From Gracilaria vermiculophylla (taxonomy: Eukaryota; Rhodophyta; Florideophyceae; Gracilariales; Gracilariaceae): a DNA stretch of 64,000 nucleotides. The notes beneath the pieces were generated by a model. That model was not told the origin of the DNA. It saw only the letters and a program-made list of their open reading frames with translations, and did no database searches. The position numbers and the translations under genes were made by a program. Where the stretch lies: NCBI GenBank assembly GCA_019155205.2, contig JAHNZQ020000308.1:2783998-2847997 (forward strand), in the 5' to 3' direction. Below, in pieces: positions 30,434 through 39,989 of this stretch. How positions within the stretch are numbered: the first letter of the stretch is position 1; every line of letters starts with the position of its first letter.

Positions 30434-32482
30434 TCAGGCAGAGTTCAAAGAAACAATCTGTGCGGCACCGACTGTTGAATGTCTTACAGACGCACTAACC
30501 CGTCCAGATGTCGGTGAAGTTATACTATTGTTGGCTGATTCAGCATTTCCACCCGAAACTTCGTGAGCACCTTCAGAAGCTGGCATGATCCGTCCTGGGA
30601 GACTCGAGATGACATGCGCGCCCGGATGAAGGTTGCATCCCTCTTGTGCAAGGTTTAGCGGCATTGGGGGCGCAGATATGGAAGGATGTCTGTTATCTGG
30701 CTGCGCAGCGACCCCTCGGTTTGATGCTGTGTCGAGTGCTGTCTCAACTTCTTCTCTTTGTTCTTGTTCTTGATGAGCACGAACCCGAGCGAGCTCTTGT
30801 TTCAGTTCGTATAGTATCGAGTTTGCTCTCCCACTCTCACATTCATCGATTAAGCTCTGAATGGGAGCCAGCAATTCCAAGATGCATCCAGTGCTCGGCA
30901 ATCGAACATTTCGAACAGCACTGAAATCTGTCACTTCGTTCATACTCATTTCCACACTATCAGATGCAGCCGGTCCAAGACGAGCCACGAGCTCCTCTAG
31001 TTCGGTTTCCATCCAGCTTTGCGCAATCTGAGATTCTTCCGCATCCAGCCACTTGTCGAGAGCCTTCTGTCCGACACCGCAGATTCTCTTCGCAATGATC
31101 TCTTTTACTTTTCGTCCTGACGCAGAACCGTCTCTGACAAGCGATTGCACAATCTTCAGGCTCTCTCCCCGGCTCTTCGTACAACATGAAAAGAACTGCT
31201 GTTCCGGCGTGCTTTTCTCGTGCCGACCGTGCAAATTGAAAAGCTGTGCGGCGTGTTGCTCAGGCAGAATAGATATTTCAAGCCACGATCGAGCTATATA
31301 ATACTCTGGGATAGCTTCCCAAGCTTCGCGAATAAGTTCCGTGGCGTCATATAGGGTTGGTGTTTCTCCCTGAAGCATTCCTCCCATTTCAGAACGACGG
31401 GCAAACACACTACGTGGTGTTTGAGCAGGCCACGCATTCTGCAGCATCAATTCTACCATTGCATATCTGTATGTTCTTCTCAAAATAGACATGATGGAGC
31501 CGACCATTGTCTTTTGAGCGGCATTCGTCAAAAATGAAGACACTGCAATAATTGTGACTTGACCGCGATTATCAGCTACGTCTGGACTATTCCATTCTTT
31601 GTCGACAATAAGAGCTACTCGCTTGCTGGTAAACTTTCGTACGGCTGGAAGGAAAACGCTATAAAACCAGGCTCGAAAGTGTGATCGTCCGACCCACCCA
31701 CAGTGATGCCAAAGATACGGTAGTGGACTTGATCTTTCGCGGAAACATCGCGGCGCTTTCTCAGCGCATATGATAGTCATGGGGACTTTAAGAGTCCCAG
31801 TCGCATTGGTTGAAACCATTAACGTTACACGCTTTGGGTACTTGGATATTGAGCGAGACGCGTCAGGTGTAAGACGTTGCGCTGTCTGTGTCTGAGATGG
31901 CAAGAGTTCGTAAAAGAAATTTGTTCGGTCAAAAGAAACAATGCAGTCGAGGTCGTAGTCACTGAGGTACTCTTTCAGCTCCCGAATGGCATTGAGCTGA
32001 TTCTCTCGTGGCAAGGCAAAGTATTTCTCATCGTTTGCCCGAAGATCAGATCTTTTCATGAACGCTTTTGACCAGTTTATCGAAGCCTGAAAAGACCTCA
32101 AGGAGCGCTTCTCGGCCTCTGACACGTTTTGGCTGTCAAGTAATGTTTGCCGCAGACGCATGGCTCCATTGCAAACAGCGTTGGTCGATACGGGAAATCC
32201 GTTTCGCTTGGCAAGAGTGAAGAAATCGGCAAGCTTGTTTTCCAGAGAGACATGACGAACGGCTCGACGGCTTTTGCGATTGGAATCGGATGGCTTGAGG
32301 TCTAGCTGCTCAAAGTAATGTCTGTCTTGCTTTAGCCGGGAAAGAGCACGTTTAGAACACCCCAATTCCTTGGCGAGTTCAACCTGCTTCTCACCATTGT
32401 GTAAGCGGCGAAGAACTTCAACCTTTTGCGCAAATGTGAGTCTTGTGCGCGTTTGCCGTGGGCGCTTCTGTGGAGGTTCCAT
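30434..32482 (-). CDS. Pogo/Tigger (CENP-B-type) transposase-derived protein, probably domesticated
   Basis: An uninterrupted 682-residue frame with the order typical of pogo-like transposases. First a Psq-type helix-turn-helix (about 14-60, TFAQKVEVLRRLHNGEKQVE), then a CENP-B-type second DNA-binding domain (about 75-150, with FQASINWSKAFMKRSDLR), then a DDE_1 catalytic core. The first Asp is D185 in VSFDRTNFFYELLP (consensus DETGLF). The second is D294 in VALIVDKEWNSPD (consensus LLLDNAPSHP). Where the third should stand (TSLLQPLDQGVI) the protein reads TNAAQKTMVGSI, placing Met326. The C-terminal 200 residues include a Glu/Gln coiled segment. An intact long frame with a broken active site suggests a host gene, like CENP-B or Jerky relatives, rather than an active element. 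No terminal inverted repeats were found by eye. Confidence 0.75.
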   Translation of the reverse strand: MEPPQKRPRQTRTRLTFAQKVEVLRRLHNGEKQVELAKELGCSKRALSRLKQDRHYFEQLDLKPSDSNRKSRRAVRHVSLENKLADFFTLAKRNGFPVSTNAVCNGAMRLRQTLLDSQNVSEAEKRSLRSFQASINWSKAFMKRSDLRANDEKYFALPRENQLNAIRELKEYLSDYDLDCIVSFDRTNFFYELLPSQTQTAQRLTPDASRSISKYPKRVTLMVSTNATGTLKVPMTIICAEKAPRCFRERSSPLPYLWHHCGWVGRSHFRAWFYSVFLPAVRKFTSKRVALIVDKEWNSPDVADNRGQVTIIAVSSFLTNAAQKTMVGSIMSILRRTYRYAMVELMLQNAWPAQTPRSVFARRSEMGGMLQGETPTLYDATELIREAWEAIPEYYIARSWLEISILPEQHAAQLFNLHGRHEKSTPEQQFFSCCTKSRGESLKIVQSLVRDGSASGRKVKEIIAKRICGVGQKALDKWLDAEESQIAQSWMETELEELVARLGPAASDSVEMSMNEVTDFSAVRNVRLPSTGCILELLAPIQSLIDECESGRANSILYELKQELARVRAHQEQEQREEVETALDTASNRGVAAQPDNRHPSISAPPMPLNLAQEGCNLHPGAHVISSLPGRIMPASEGAHEVSGGNAESANNSITSPTSGRVSASVRHSTVGAAQIVSLNSA

Positions 32483-33478
32483 TCCGCACGCCTTATCTGT
32501 GACGCCCGTTAGATATAGGGCTCTTCATTGGGACAGTAACCGTCGAGGCCTCGAGCACGAGATCAAAAGTCCACATTTGTCGGTTTGCCGATTTAGACAC
32601 CGTTCAGGGGACGCGCGACAACAGGCGTTGCAGGAGGCCCTAAAATCGCTTTACACATAGGCCACTGTGCAACATTCGGACTCCGCAATTCGAAACGTCG
32701 CTCGTCAAAGGACATGTCTTCATGCATGCACGACTCGGGCACAACAAGTACTTCATCATTCACTGGGTCCCGCCCCGCTCACCTGCTCGACATTCATTAA
32801 TTGGACATGCAGATGTAGGAGGAGGCGTACGTTACTTACCACAGCTACCCTCCTACGCATAGGATGAAGCCGTTCATCACATGTCTTCTATACCTACCTG
32901 GCAGTCTTAACGATACATCCGCGATGACGCAGTCCATGCTGTCATATAACCGTCTTCAAGACTGGATCATGCACAGGGTAGACAATACTAGGGCGTGTGA
33001 GTTGCATTTTCATTACCTCACACACACTCTCTAACTTCAAAGCGCATTAGCAATATTCAATGGTCAGGAGATTGTACTCGCCCAACTTCACATGCACAAA
33101 TAAATCAAGACCCAATGGGAGGACAAGTTCAGGGGTTGTTCATTTTCAATATGTTCCATCCACAGTGTACAAAAACAGAAGCATGGTCAAATGCCACGGA
33201 CTTTATGACAAATGACTCTCCGATTCGGAATGAAAACTAATCACGAGAAACAGAATGCAAACTGCTTTCTTTGCATCAAAACTGCTCCGGTTCTAAGCTG
33301 CGTACGAAAGTCAGCCACTTCCAGGTCCACGTCTTTGTGGGTGAACACGAACAACACCAGCTCATCGCCGAGACTCTGTTACACTGTTCCAGGAATTTCG
33401 GCTTGTGGTGCCGCACTTGTACCGATCTCTCAGTTCTTCGCGACCTTCACGGTACTACCTGCATCCCGAGCCATAGAA
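32483..33478. other. Intergenic region, no gene seen
   Basis: About 1 kb between the transposase-derived gene and a small membrane-protein gene, which start divergently. Composition is moderate. I see no repeat, RNA gene or convincing promoter motif. Confidence 0.5.
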
Positions 33479-34135
33479 ATGGAAGCTGATGAACCTGAGA
33501 TTATGGGAAAAAGAGAGCTTGAACTACGATCCTTATCACGTAGCATGGACGAGGCGGCAGCAAATGTTGGGTCTTACGATTCTGCACAGACTAGATCTCT
33601 ATCCTCGTCACCACAAAGAATGGGAAGTCTACAGGCCATCCGAACTCGACAAACAAATGGCGGATACTCAGGTCATAAAGCAATTCCCTTTTCATCTGTT
33701 TCGAGTTCAACTTACCAACCGAGGTATGTTCCGTTGATCGTGGTTCCAGATGAAGAAGCGCAAAGAAGGGAGCAACAACGAAGGAAAGAGGAACTTTTGA
33801 TGGAGAAGGTCAAGACTCGCAGGTTGCTCTTGCTACAAAACCAAGAGCCTTCAGAGACATCTACAGGCCCCGAAAACGGATACGATAGCAAGGGGGTGTG
33901 GCGGTTTCTTGGCGTTGGCATTCTGATGGGGTTTCTCTTGAGCTTTTTCTCTTTTGTATTGCTCTGTTGTCACGAGCCGTTAGGCTTAAGAGGAGGGCGC
34001 ATAAACAGTTTTGTCATCGGTGTCTTTATGGGTATGTTTCTTTCTTCGGTTGTCATTAGCATACTGATCTCAAGATTTGTGGACGTGAACCGGTTTTGTA
34101 GTCCCACGAGTCAAATTTCTCCTAGGGTGTTCTAG
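33479..34135 (+). CDS. Small protein with two transmembrane helices, unrecognised
   Basis: From the ATG at 33479 the product has 218 residues. The first 140 are hydrophilic, Ser/Arg/Glu-rich, with a charged helix EEAQRREQQRRKEELLMEKV. Two hydrophobic segments follow close together, FLGVGILMGFLLSFFSFVLL and SFVIGVFMGMFLSSVVISIL, separated by GLRGGRIN and each containing small-residue (G-x3-G-like) spacing. The frame is open upstream to 33212 but that part has no recognisable character. The protein is probably a hairpin membrane protein with a cytosolic N-terminal domain. I do not recognise the family. Confidence 0.5.
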   Translation: MEADEPEIMGKRELELRSLSRSMDEAAANVGSYDSAQTRSLSSSPQRMGSLQAIRTRQTNGGYSGHKAIPFSSVSSSTYQPRYVPLIVVPDEEAQRREQQRRKEELLMEKVKTRRLLLLQNQEPSETSTGPENGYDSKGVWRFLGVGILMGFLLSFFSFVLLCCHEPLGLRGGRINSFVIGVFMGMFLSSVVISILISRFVDVNRFCSPTSQISPRVF

Positions 34136-35417
34136 TGAAGAAAACAGTGTTATATCTTTTCTAAAGTTTGCTGACGCTGAGAGATCGTAATGTATCGTCG
34201 CCAGTTTTGAGTTCTGCATCGTTTATCGTTTGCATACATTTTAAGAGAGGTTATTGAGATAGTACCGACTTGTTCAAGAAGCATTGACTTCATTTTGCAG
34301 ACAGTTTCTAAAAGTGCTGTGCTCGAAGTACATATAACTGAAATACAAAAATACAAGGGCTTAGAAAATGCCTGTGTTCACTCGTCTGAGTTGAAAATCA
34401 TCCAATGTTTGTTCATCTTCGACTTACAGATTTGAACATTTACATATTCGCCAAAACCATAGAATGGGTTATGAGTTCCACAAAACATTGAGAAGGTGAA
34501 GAAGGTCGAGGTGACTGTCAATTGGGACCTTGACTGTGTAAAGGAGAAGGGACTGACGTTTTAACGGAAAAAGTGTAGAGCTTGCGGATGGGATCAGACT
34601 GACGTGGACTAATATGCCACGCGAGGATGCAAATGGGTGAGTGACCAGTGTAACCATTCTTGCCGATGCCAGCAGACCTCAAACAACAATGTCAGACGCT
34701 ATCACAGATTTGAGTTTGCTCACTGCAACATTGGGGGATGACAGCGGATTAAAAGAGAAGTCGAGTGGCAGTATCAAATATCCCCCTCATCAGCGTCTTT
34801 ATTCAAAGTGCATCTCGGAGTGTACATCTCACACTACGGATCCTCTTCGCTATAAACGTGCTTGAACCATAATAGTAATACCTGTTCAATCGAGAAGCAT
34901 TCCAATGCGTCCAAGAGATAACGCAAAGCCACAAGGAATAGCCACTCTAGCTCATGGTCGTTGCAAAGTGGTAACCATTTGTCGCTATCTTGCAACCCTG
35001 AGCCATATGTGGTATCGAGTCCAACAATGGACAGGAGCAAGTTGGCAAGGAACAAAAAAGTGACTATTCAAGCTTCATATTTAATGAAGTCGACACCATC
35101 GCTAACGCGATCGTGGCATTAAGAATCGTACCGAAGCAACATCTGCGGCGGGTGACGCGACCACAGACGGGGTTTTCGATGTGAACGGAAAGGGGTGCAG
35201 AATGAATGGCGCATATGCGGAATGAATGCATCCACGTCGCGGATCAACTGCACCGCTCTGAAGCTTGAAGCGGCACGGTGCCGTGCAGCCACAAGTTTGC
35301 GGCCTCGAGCAATCCGTCAACCAGAAACTCGACGCGAACCGATCCTAGTATTTATTCAGTGGCAGCGGGCTCCTCCTCCTACGTGCGCTCCCCTGCCATG
35401 CAGAGCGCTTTTGCACC
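34136..35417. other. Intergenic region, no gene seen
   Basis: About 1.3 kb of moderate composition between two plus-strand genes. Frames of 60-75 codons occur on both strands without recognisable content. Confidence 0.5.
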
Positions 35418-35708
35418 ATGCAAGCCGCCTCCCGACTTGCCTTTGACCAACTGACCGGGAACATCGCTTTAGGGACTACGCTTGCTTTGGGCACAGCTTT
35501 CACGCTCTACGCCATAAGTCGCAAGCCAACGCCGTGCGCCCAATGTGGCGGCTACGGCTCTTGGAACTGCGTGATTTGCGATGGAAAGGGGCATCTCTTT
35601 AATGGCCGGGTGCGAAGTGAGTGCAAAGCGTGCGTGGGCCGTGGGAAACGAATTTGCCGTAAGTGCACGGGGTCCGGATGGGACAAACGTTCAAACTTCA
35701 TCGGCTGA
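35418..35708 (+). CDS. Small DnaJ-type CxxCxGxG zinc-binding protein
   Basis: The 96-residue product has a hydrophobic N-terminal segment (NIALGTTLALGTAFTLYAI), then four CxxCxGxG repeats: CAQCGGYG, CVICDGKG, CKACVGRG and CRKCTGSG. This is the zinc-binding cysteine-rich domain of DnaJ without a J-domain, as in the plant plastid proteins BSD2 and PSA2. Such proteins act as chaperones or thiol-redox helpers in assembly of photosynthetic complexes. The hydrophobic N-terminus could be a membrane anchor or part of a targeting sequence; organelle is not certain. The ATG at 35418 follows GCACC. Its stop is 55 bp from the stop of the convergent GDT1-like gene, itself predicted plastidial. Confidence 0.8.
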   Translation: MQAASRLAFDQLTGNIALGTTLALGTAFTLYAISRKPTPCAQCGGYGSWNCVICDGKGHLFNGRVRSECKACVGRGKRICRKCTGSGWDKRSNFIG

Positions 35709-35763
35709 CGAGAGAGCCGTAACAGAGTGTCGTTACAAGGGATCAACGTGGTGAAACTTTTGT

Positions 35764-36900
35764 CTAGCCTTCTGGACCTTCTAAATACGTAAACACCGCA
35801 AAGAACTCAAACAAGATGCCTGCCACAAGTGCAACCATTTTTTCTGAAATGCGATTTGCCACCAATGTAGCCGCGCCAACCGCCATGCCCGTGCACACGA
35901 TGTTCGCCAAGGTAGCGCCACCGATAACCGCCACGGCATTGCCACCGGCCGCAAGCGCCATGGTAGTCACCATCGATCGATCGCACCACTCCGCAACAAA
36001 AATCAACGAGCTCACTTTGACGAGAACTGACAGTGGGTTCTGTAACTTGGCAACCGCCGCCTGAGCAACCAGCTCTTCGGCGTCTGCGCGCTCACCGCCA
36101 GCAGATCCAGGCGTGTTTGGCAAGTTGCGTGATTGCAGAATCATTTGCAGACCGAAGAAAGCAAAAAGGGCGATAGATGAATAATATGTAATGGTGGACG
36201 GCAAGTACCGCATTAACTGCCCCAGGAAACAAGCAATGAAAGTCATGACGGTCAGGGCGGCAAACGCGCCCAGACATACCAAAAACGGGTTATGCTTCAT
36301 GGCCATGAGCGCCGTTGCGAACATACTCTTGTCTCCAAACTCGGACAAAAACACTGCCCCAAAGGACTGAGTGAACGGCCTTACAAACGAAGATACACGC
36401 TCCGGAAGCTTGATGGTATATGGGAACTGCGGTAAAGCTGGAGCAGAGACTGTTGCAATGCCTGCAGTCGAAGTGTTCATTGCACCTCGAGTGACAACAT
36501 AACTAACCATAGCCAGCGCAAGCAGGCCACCCATACGAGCCAACTTCAGGGCGAACGCATGTTTTTGTCGAAAACGGGACAATCTTCTGGCGGCACGAGC
36601 GGCAAACGCGAGCGTTATACGGCCGGATTTGACAAGCGTCGACGGGAAGGGTGGGCGGGTGAATTTCGGTTCGGTAGTTACGGGCATGGGGGCATCAACT
36701 TGTTCGGCAGTCAGTCTGATGAGGCGGCGACGAAGTGATTGGGCGCGGGGCGCCAGGGAGAGTTTAGGCACATTTGAAGAGGGTCTATTGCGACTTGACG
36801 TCGGAATGGGTGTGATGAAACGCGGGGTCCACGATCTGGACGCCGAAGAAGTTAATGGAACGGCCGTGGTACGAACAAACGCGGCGTGAATGAAAGCCAT
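35764..36900 (-). CDS. GDT1/PAM71-like (UPF0016) cation transporter, probably plastid
   Basis: The 378-residue product carries the two signature motifs of UPF0016: SEFGDKSMF (E187, D190) and VAEWCDRSM (E304, D307), each within a bundle of three membrane helices. The second usually reads EWGDRS; here Gly is replaced by Cys. Family members exchange Mn2+/Ca2+ for H+; plant PAM71 and CMT1 load manganese into chloroplasts and thylakoids, yeast Gdt1 works in the Golgi. The first 110 residues start MAFIHAAFVRTTAVPLTSS and are Ser/Thr/Arg/Pro-rich with no acidic residue until about residue 66, as expected for a plastid transit peptide. Another hydrophobic segment lies near 123-137. The ATG at 36900 is the family-consistent start. 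Confidence 0.9.
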   Translation of the reverse strand: MAFIHAAFVRTTAVPLTSSASRSWTPRFITPIPTSSRNRPSSNVPKLSLAPRAQSLRRRLIRLTAEQVDAPMPVTTEPKFTRPPFPSTLVKSGRITLAFAARAARRLSRFRQKHAFALKLARMGGLLALAMVSYVVTRGAMNTSTAGIATVSAPALPQFPYTIKLPERVSSFVRPFTQSFGAVFLSEFGDKSMFATALMAMKHNPFLVCLGAFAALTVMTFIACFLGQLMRYLPSTITYYSSIALFAFFGLQMILQSRNLPNTPGSAGGERADAEELVAQAAVAKLQNPLSVLVKVSSLIFVAEWCDRSMVTTMALAAGGNAVAVIGGATLANIVCTGMAVGAATLVANRISEKMVALVAGILFEFFAVFTYLEGPEG

Positions 36901-37624
36901 GTCGAGAGGCTGAAAAGTGGCTCGGCGAGCGTGCTCGCAACGAGATCAGGGGCAGAAGCGCTCGGGAAGGCCGGCGTGGGGGTCGGATCGGGAAGCACGC
37001 GGGGGCCGAGGCGGGAGTTCAGCGCGGGAGAAAAGTGTCGACGCGACGGTCGCGACGGCAGCGACGGCAGTGTGGCGCGGATCAGAGGAGAAATCGGGGC
37101 GCCAGGGTCGTCAACGGGCAACGGGCTACGGGGCGGGGGGCGACTGGCGCAATGGCTTGAGCGTGCGCGGATCAGATCTGCGTTGTTGAGCTGACGTCGA
37201 CAGGATTTGACACGTTTGGGGCGCGTGCGTTCGTGCGGCCGGCGGACGCGTCACGCGTGGCGCGGCTGCCGCCTCGCCCGTTGCGCCGCCGCTCGGGCCC
37301 GCGCTCTGCGCTGTGCCATGTTCGGTCCCGAAGGTACGACGGTACGCGGCAGTACCGTGTGTGACGCAGTCATCGAGTTCGGGCGCTCCTCCGCGTCAGC
37401 CCGCGCAGTGTCCAGTGCGAGCAGTGTGCGCACCGTCCGTCCGGTGTCTTCTTCCCGCACAAAAAGATCAGTGCCAGTCGGGCTCGCGAATGCTCGTCAT
37501 CTTAGACGGTCAATCTTTACATTCTACCAACCAAACACAGAGCCGAAGCAAAACCACAAACAATGAAAACGTCGACCCCACAGCAAACATAAGCACCGGG
37601 GGCACCGGAAAAGCAACGTTCCCT
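36901..37624. other. Promoter of GDT1-like gene and 3' flank of EDC4-like gene
   Basis: A 724-bp spacer, GC-rich on the left (36930-37300). It holds no frame I can support. Several CGACGGCAG-type near-repeats occur around 37040-37080. Confidence 0.5.
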
Positions 37625-38887
37625 TCACCTCAGCAGCTGCTCATCACGGCGTTCAAACCCGCCAGCCGGCACGTTAACCCTGCCGCCAACCCCCACCGCC
37701 TCAAACTCCCCCTCCGCTTCGTACCCTTCCTCCACCCCGACCTTATTCTTCCCGAACTCCACCTCCGGGTCCGAGAACTCGTCGCCGCGGCCCTCGTCAT
37801 CGCTGCCAGCAATCTCTCTCAAATCGCCGTAGTCCAAGACATCAGCAGCCTGCGGCACGTTCTTGACCTTGTCCTCTTCCGCCAGAACTTTTTCCCCCAA
37901 ACTTTCATTGTGCTCAGAAATCACGTTAGATATCGCATCCATGTACTCCTCACTCATAGACTCGTCGGCCTTGGAAAGCGGTGGCGCAGCTGACGCGGAA
38001 CGCACAAACGCCTTTGGCTCAAATGCCAGAGCCTCTGTGGCGTGCTTCCCTTCCGCGGGAACCAGTTCCTCCTCGTCCTCCTCCGTAGCAAACGGAGCGT
38101 TTGGCGCTTGAGGAACAACCTCCACCCCTGCGCTGTGCTCCAGCGCAAACTCGTTCGAGTTTGAAATCGTGTTGCCTTGCGCGCTAACACCTCCTTTCTC
38201 TGCTCGACTCTCATGGCCCACGTCCATATCGTCATCATCGAAGCGCGCATCTTTCGCGTACTCATCCTGTGAACTGTGATCGGGTGGTGCAAGGATTTGC
38301 TTGGGCTGGGGAGGAGCCTCAATCGCTGCAACTTGCTCGTCGGCGTTCGGATTGTATGTGTGGCAGTTGAAACTGACAATCCGGCAGTTCGAGCCGTCAT
38401 TGGGAACGAGTATCATTGTGCCGCTTTGAATGGTGCCAGCAAGTCGTATTCTGGAGTAGAATGCAGATGTGGAACGTCTCAGCGAGTAGAAGGAGTACTT
38501 CTTGAGCAATCTTAGCCCAATTTCAATGCCGAGCGCATCAACTGCAACGTAGAGAAACCACAGATACACGACACCGTCCGTGTCGCATGAAGCCAGCACA
38601 TGGACCTGATCTTGGGTGGTAGTTCGCAAGAACTCTAAGTCGACTATATCAGCGGCGTGTCCTTTCAAAGTGAGTCCCATGAAACGATCATTGCGTTTTA
38701 GAGACACTGATACGTTACTCAAATTGTTGGTGAGCTTATCGCGCACAACAAACGCATAGATAGAGACGTTGGGGTTTTGGGCGGAGCGACGAGTGATGGC
38801 GCGGTTGGGCGCTGGGATGGTTATGACGGCGGGCGTGCTCGCGCCCTTGTTCGGGACGAGACCGGTGGTTCCCATGTTGGCAACCAT
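37625..38887 (-). CDS. EDC4/VARICOSE-like protein, N-terminal WD40 part only
   Basis: The 420-residue product resembles the beginning of the EDC4/VCS beta-propeller, the scaffold of mRNA decapping. Residues 40-112 read NVSIYAFVVRDKL, then GLTLKGHAADIVDLEFL (GH at 76-77), then HVLASCDTDGVVYLWFL (W110). This is the order of the first clear WD repeat in plant VCS (chromosomal RGH-x-KVTD, LLASA-x-NGRVFVW). A further blade-like segment follows (SRIRLAGTIQSGTMILV, NCRIVSFNCH). After about residue 185 it turns into an acidic, Ser/Glu-rich tail and stops; no C-terminal helical EDC4 region is present. The ATG at 38887 is in frame with an earlier ATG-free sequence. The matching later blades are encoded by the divergent gene at 39990-41789. 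Function by homology only. Confidence 0.6.
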   Translation of the reverse strand: MVANMGTTGLVPNKGASTPAVITIPAPNRAITRRSAQNPNVSIYAFVVRDKLTNNLSNVSVSLKRNDRFMGLTLKGHAADIVDLEFLRTTTQDQVHVLASCDTDGVVYLWFLYVAVDALGIEIGLRLLKKYSFYSLRRSTSAFYSRIRLAGTIQSGTMILVPNDGSNCRIVSFNCHTYNPNADEQVAAIEAPPQPKQILAPPDHSSQDEYAKDARFDDDDMDVGHESRAEKGGVSAQGNTISNSNEFALEHSAGVEVVPQAPNAPFATEEDEEELVPAEGKHATEALAFEPKAFVRSASAAPPLSKADESMSEEYMDAISNVISEHNESLGEKVLAEEDKVKNVPQAADVLDYGDLREIAGSDDEGRGDEFSDPEVEFGKNKVGVEEGYEAEGEFEAVGVGGRVNVPAGGFERRDEQLLR

Positions 38888-39989
38888 GTACGGGGTTGGG
38901 CAATGTTGAGGAGCGAAATTGGGTGCGGAGCGAAAAAATGGGTGGGTCGTACGCTAGTGGCGAAGTAGGACGGTAAACATGCTATCAAGGGCGGCAAGCG
39001 GCGCGATGGTGGCGAGTGGTTGCTTACCGCCGGGAATGCGACCGTTTCCGCATCCAAGGTATGTGCAACGCTGATGGGGTCAGGAGCCGAGCGACGCACG
39101 CGCATGGCTTCTGGCAGTTGGCGGCGCGCGTTACGTGGTACTCAAGAGGCAAGCGGCGGCTGTAAGCACTGACTTACAGCCGTAAAGACGCGGCGTGCGT
39201 GGCTGCCGCGGGGTGCGCCGCGGAGCGCAGGGCGGGTGGGGGGGAGCTGGCTGGTCATTTGTACACGTAGACAAACAGATGTAGCGATGTGTCGATGTGA
39301 TGTGTTGATGACATGAAGCGCGCGAATCTCACCATGCCGGTGGTGAGTTACGCGCAGAGTGTCGTGACAGAGGAAGGGGGCGAGGGGTGATTTGGAAGCG
39401 GCGGCAGCGAAAAGGCGCGCGCCTTTTCTTTCATTGTTGCAGCGCGCCCGCCGTGCCGCATCCGACGAAGGTGCTGCGCGCAAAGGCGGCTCCACCCAGA
39501 AAACGGCACGGGCAACGATTCGGGCGCCGCCGGCCGCAACATCTCCGGCGCGCTCGCGCGCTGATGTCACATAATGATGCACTTTGGGCGCGCGCCGCGC
39601 GCGAAGCGGCGGGCGTGCGCCGCAGAAAGGCACCGCTCGTGTCACCGCCATCCAACCAGCGCGCGCTGTGGGCGCAGATCCGTTGCACGCAGCCCACTCG
39701 CCGCCTCCAAGTGGCGCGCCGCCATTGCGCGGTCACCACGAGTGGCGCGTGAAAGGCGCCTCGTCGCCAGTCAGCACCACGTGGCGAGCCAGTAAAGTGA
39801 CCCCAGATGCACGCCTCGCCACTATATCGGCAATAAAGTGGTCCCTGCCAAAAACGCAGCGCCCTCTTGTCCCAGACCTTCCCGCCACAGCGACGTCCTT
39901 TTCGGCTCCCCGCCGTTCACGCAGCGAGGCCGCGTATCGCCGCGCCGCCGTCCAACTTGCGTCCGACTCGCGCCCTTTGCCCCGCCGCC
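38888..39989. other. Divergent promoter between the two EDC4-like genes
   Basis: A 1.1-kb head-to-head spacer. GC content rises after 39360 with many GCGCGC words. A perfect 10-bp inverted repeat with a 6-base loop lies at 39157-39182. Frames on both strands here overlap and look like composition artefacts. Confidence 0.6.
39157..39182. other. Perfect 10-bp inverted repeat
   Basis: CGGCTGTAAG, a 6-base loop CACTGA, then CTTACAGCCG. It would form a stable hairpin if transcribed and is otherwise a candidate dimer binding site. It lies 270 bp upstream of the minus-strand EDC4-like start. Confidence 0.5.

Noticed and set aside
32530..32560. CAGTAACC at the right of the transposase-derived gene as a pogo-type terminal repeat
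   Set aside because: It points the wrong way for a right end, and no matching copy was found to the left of the gene.
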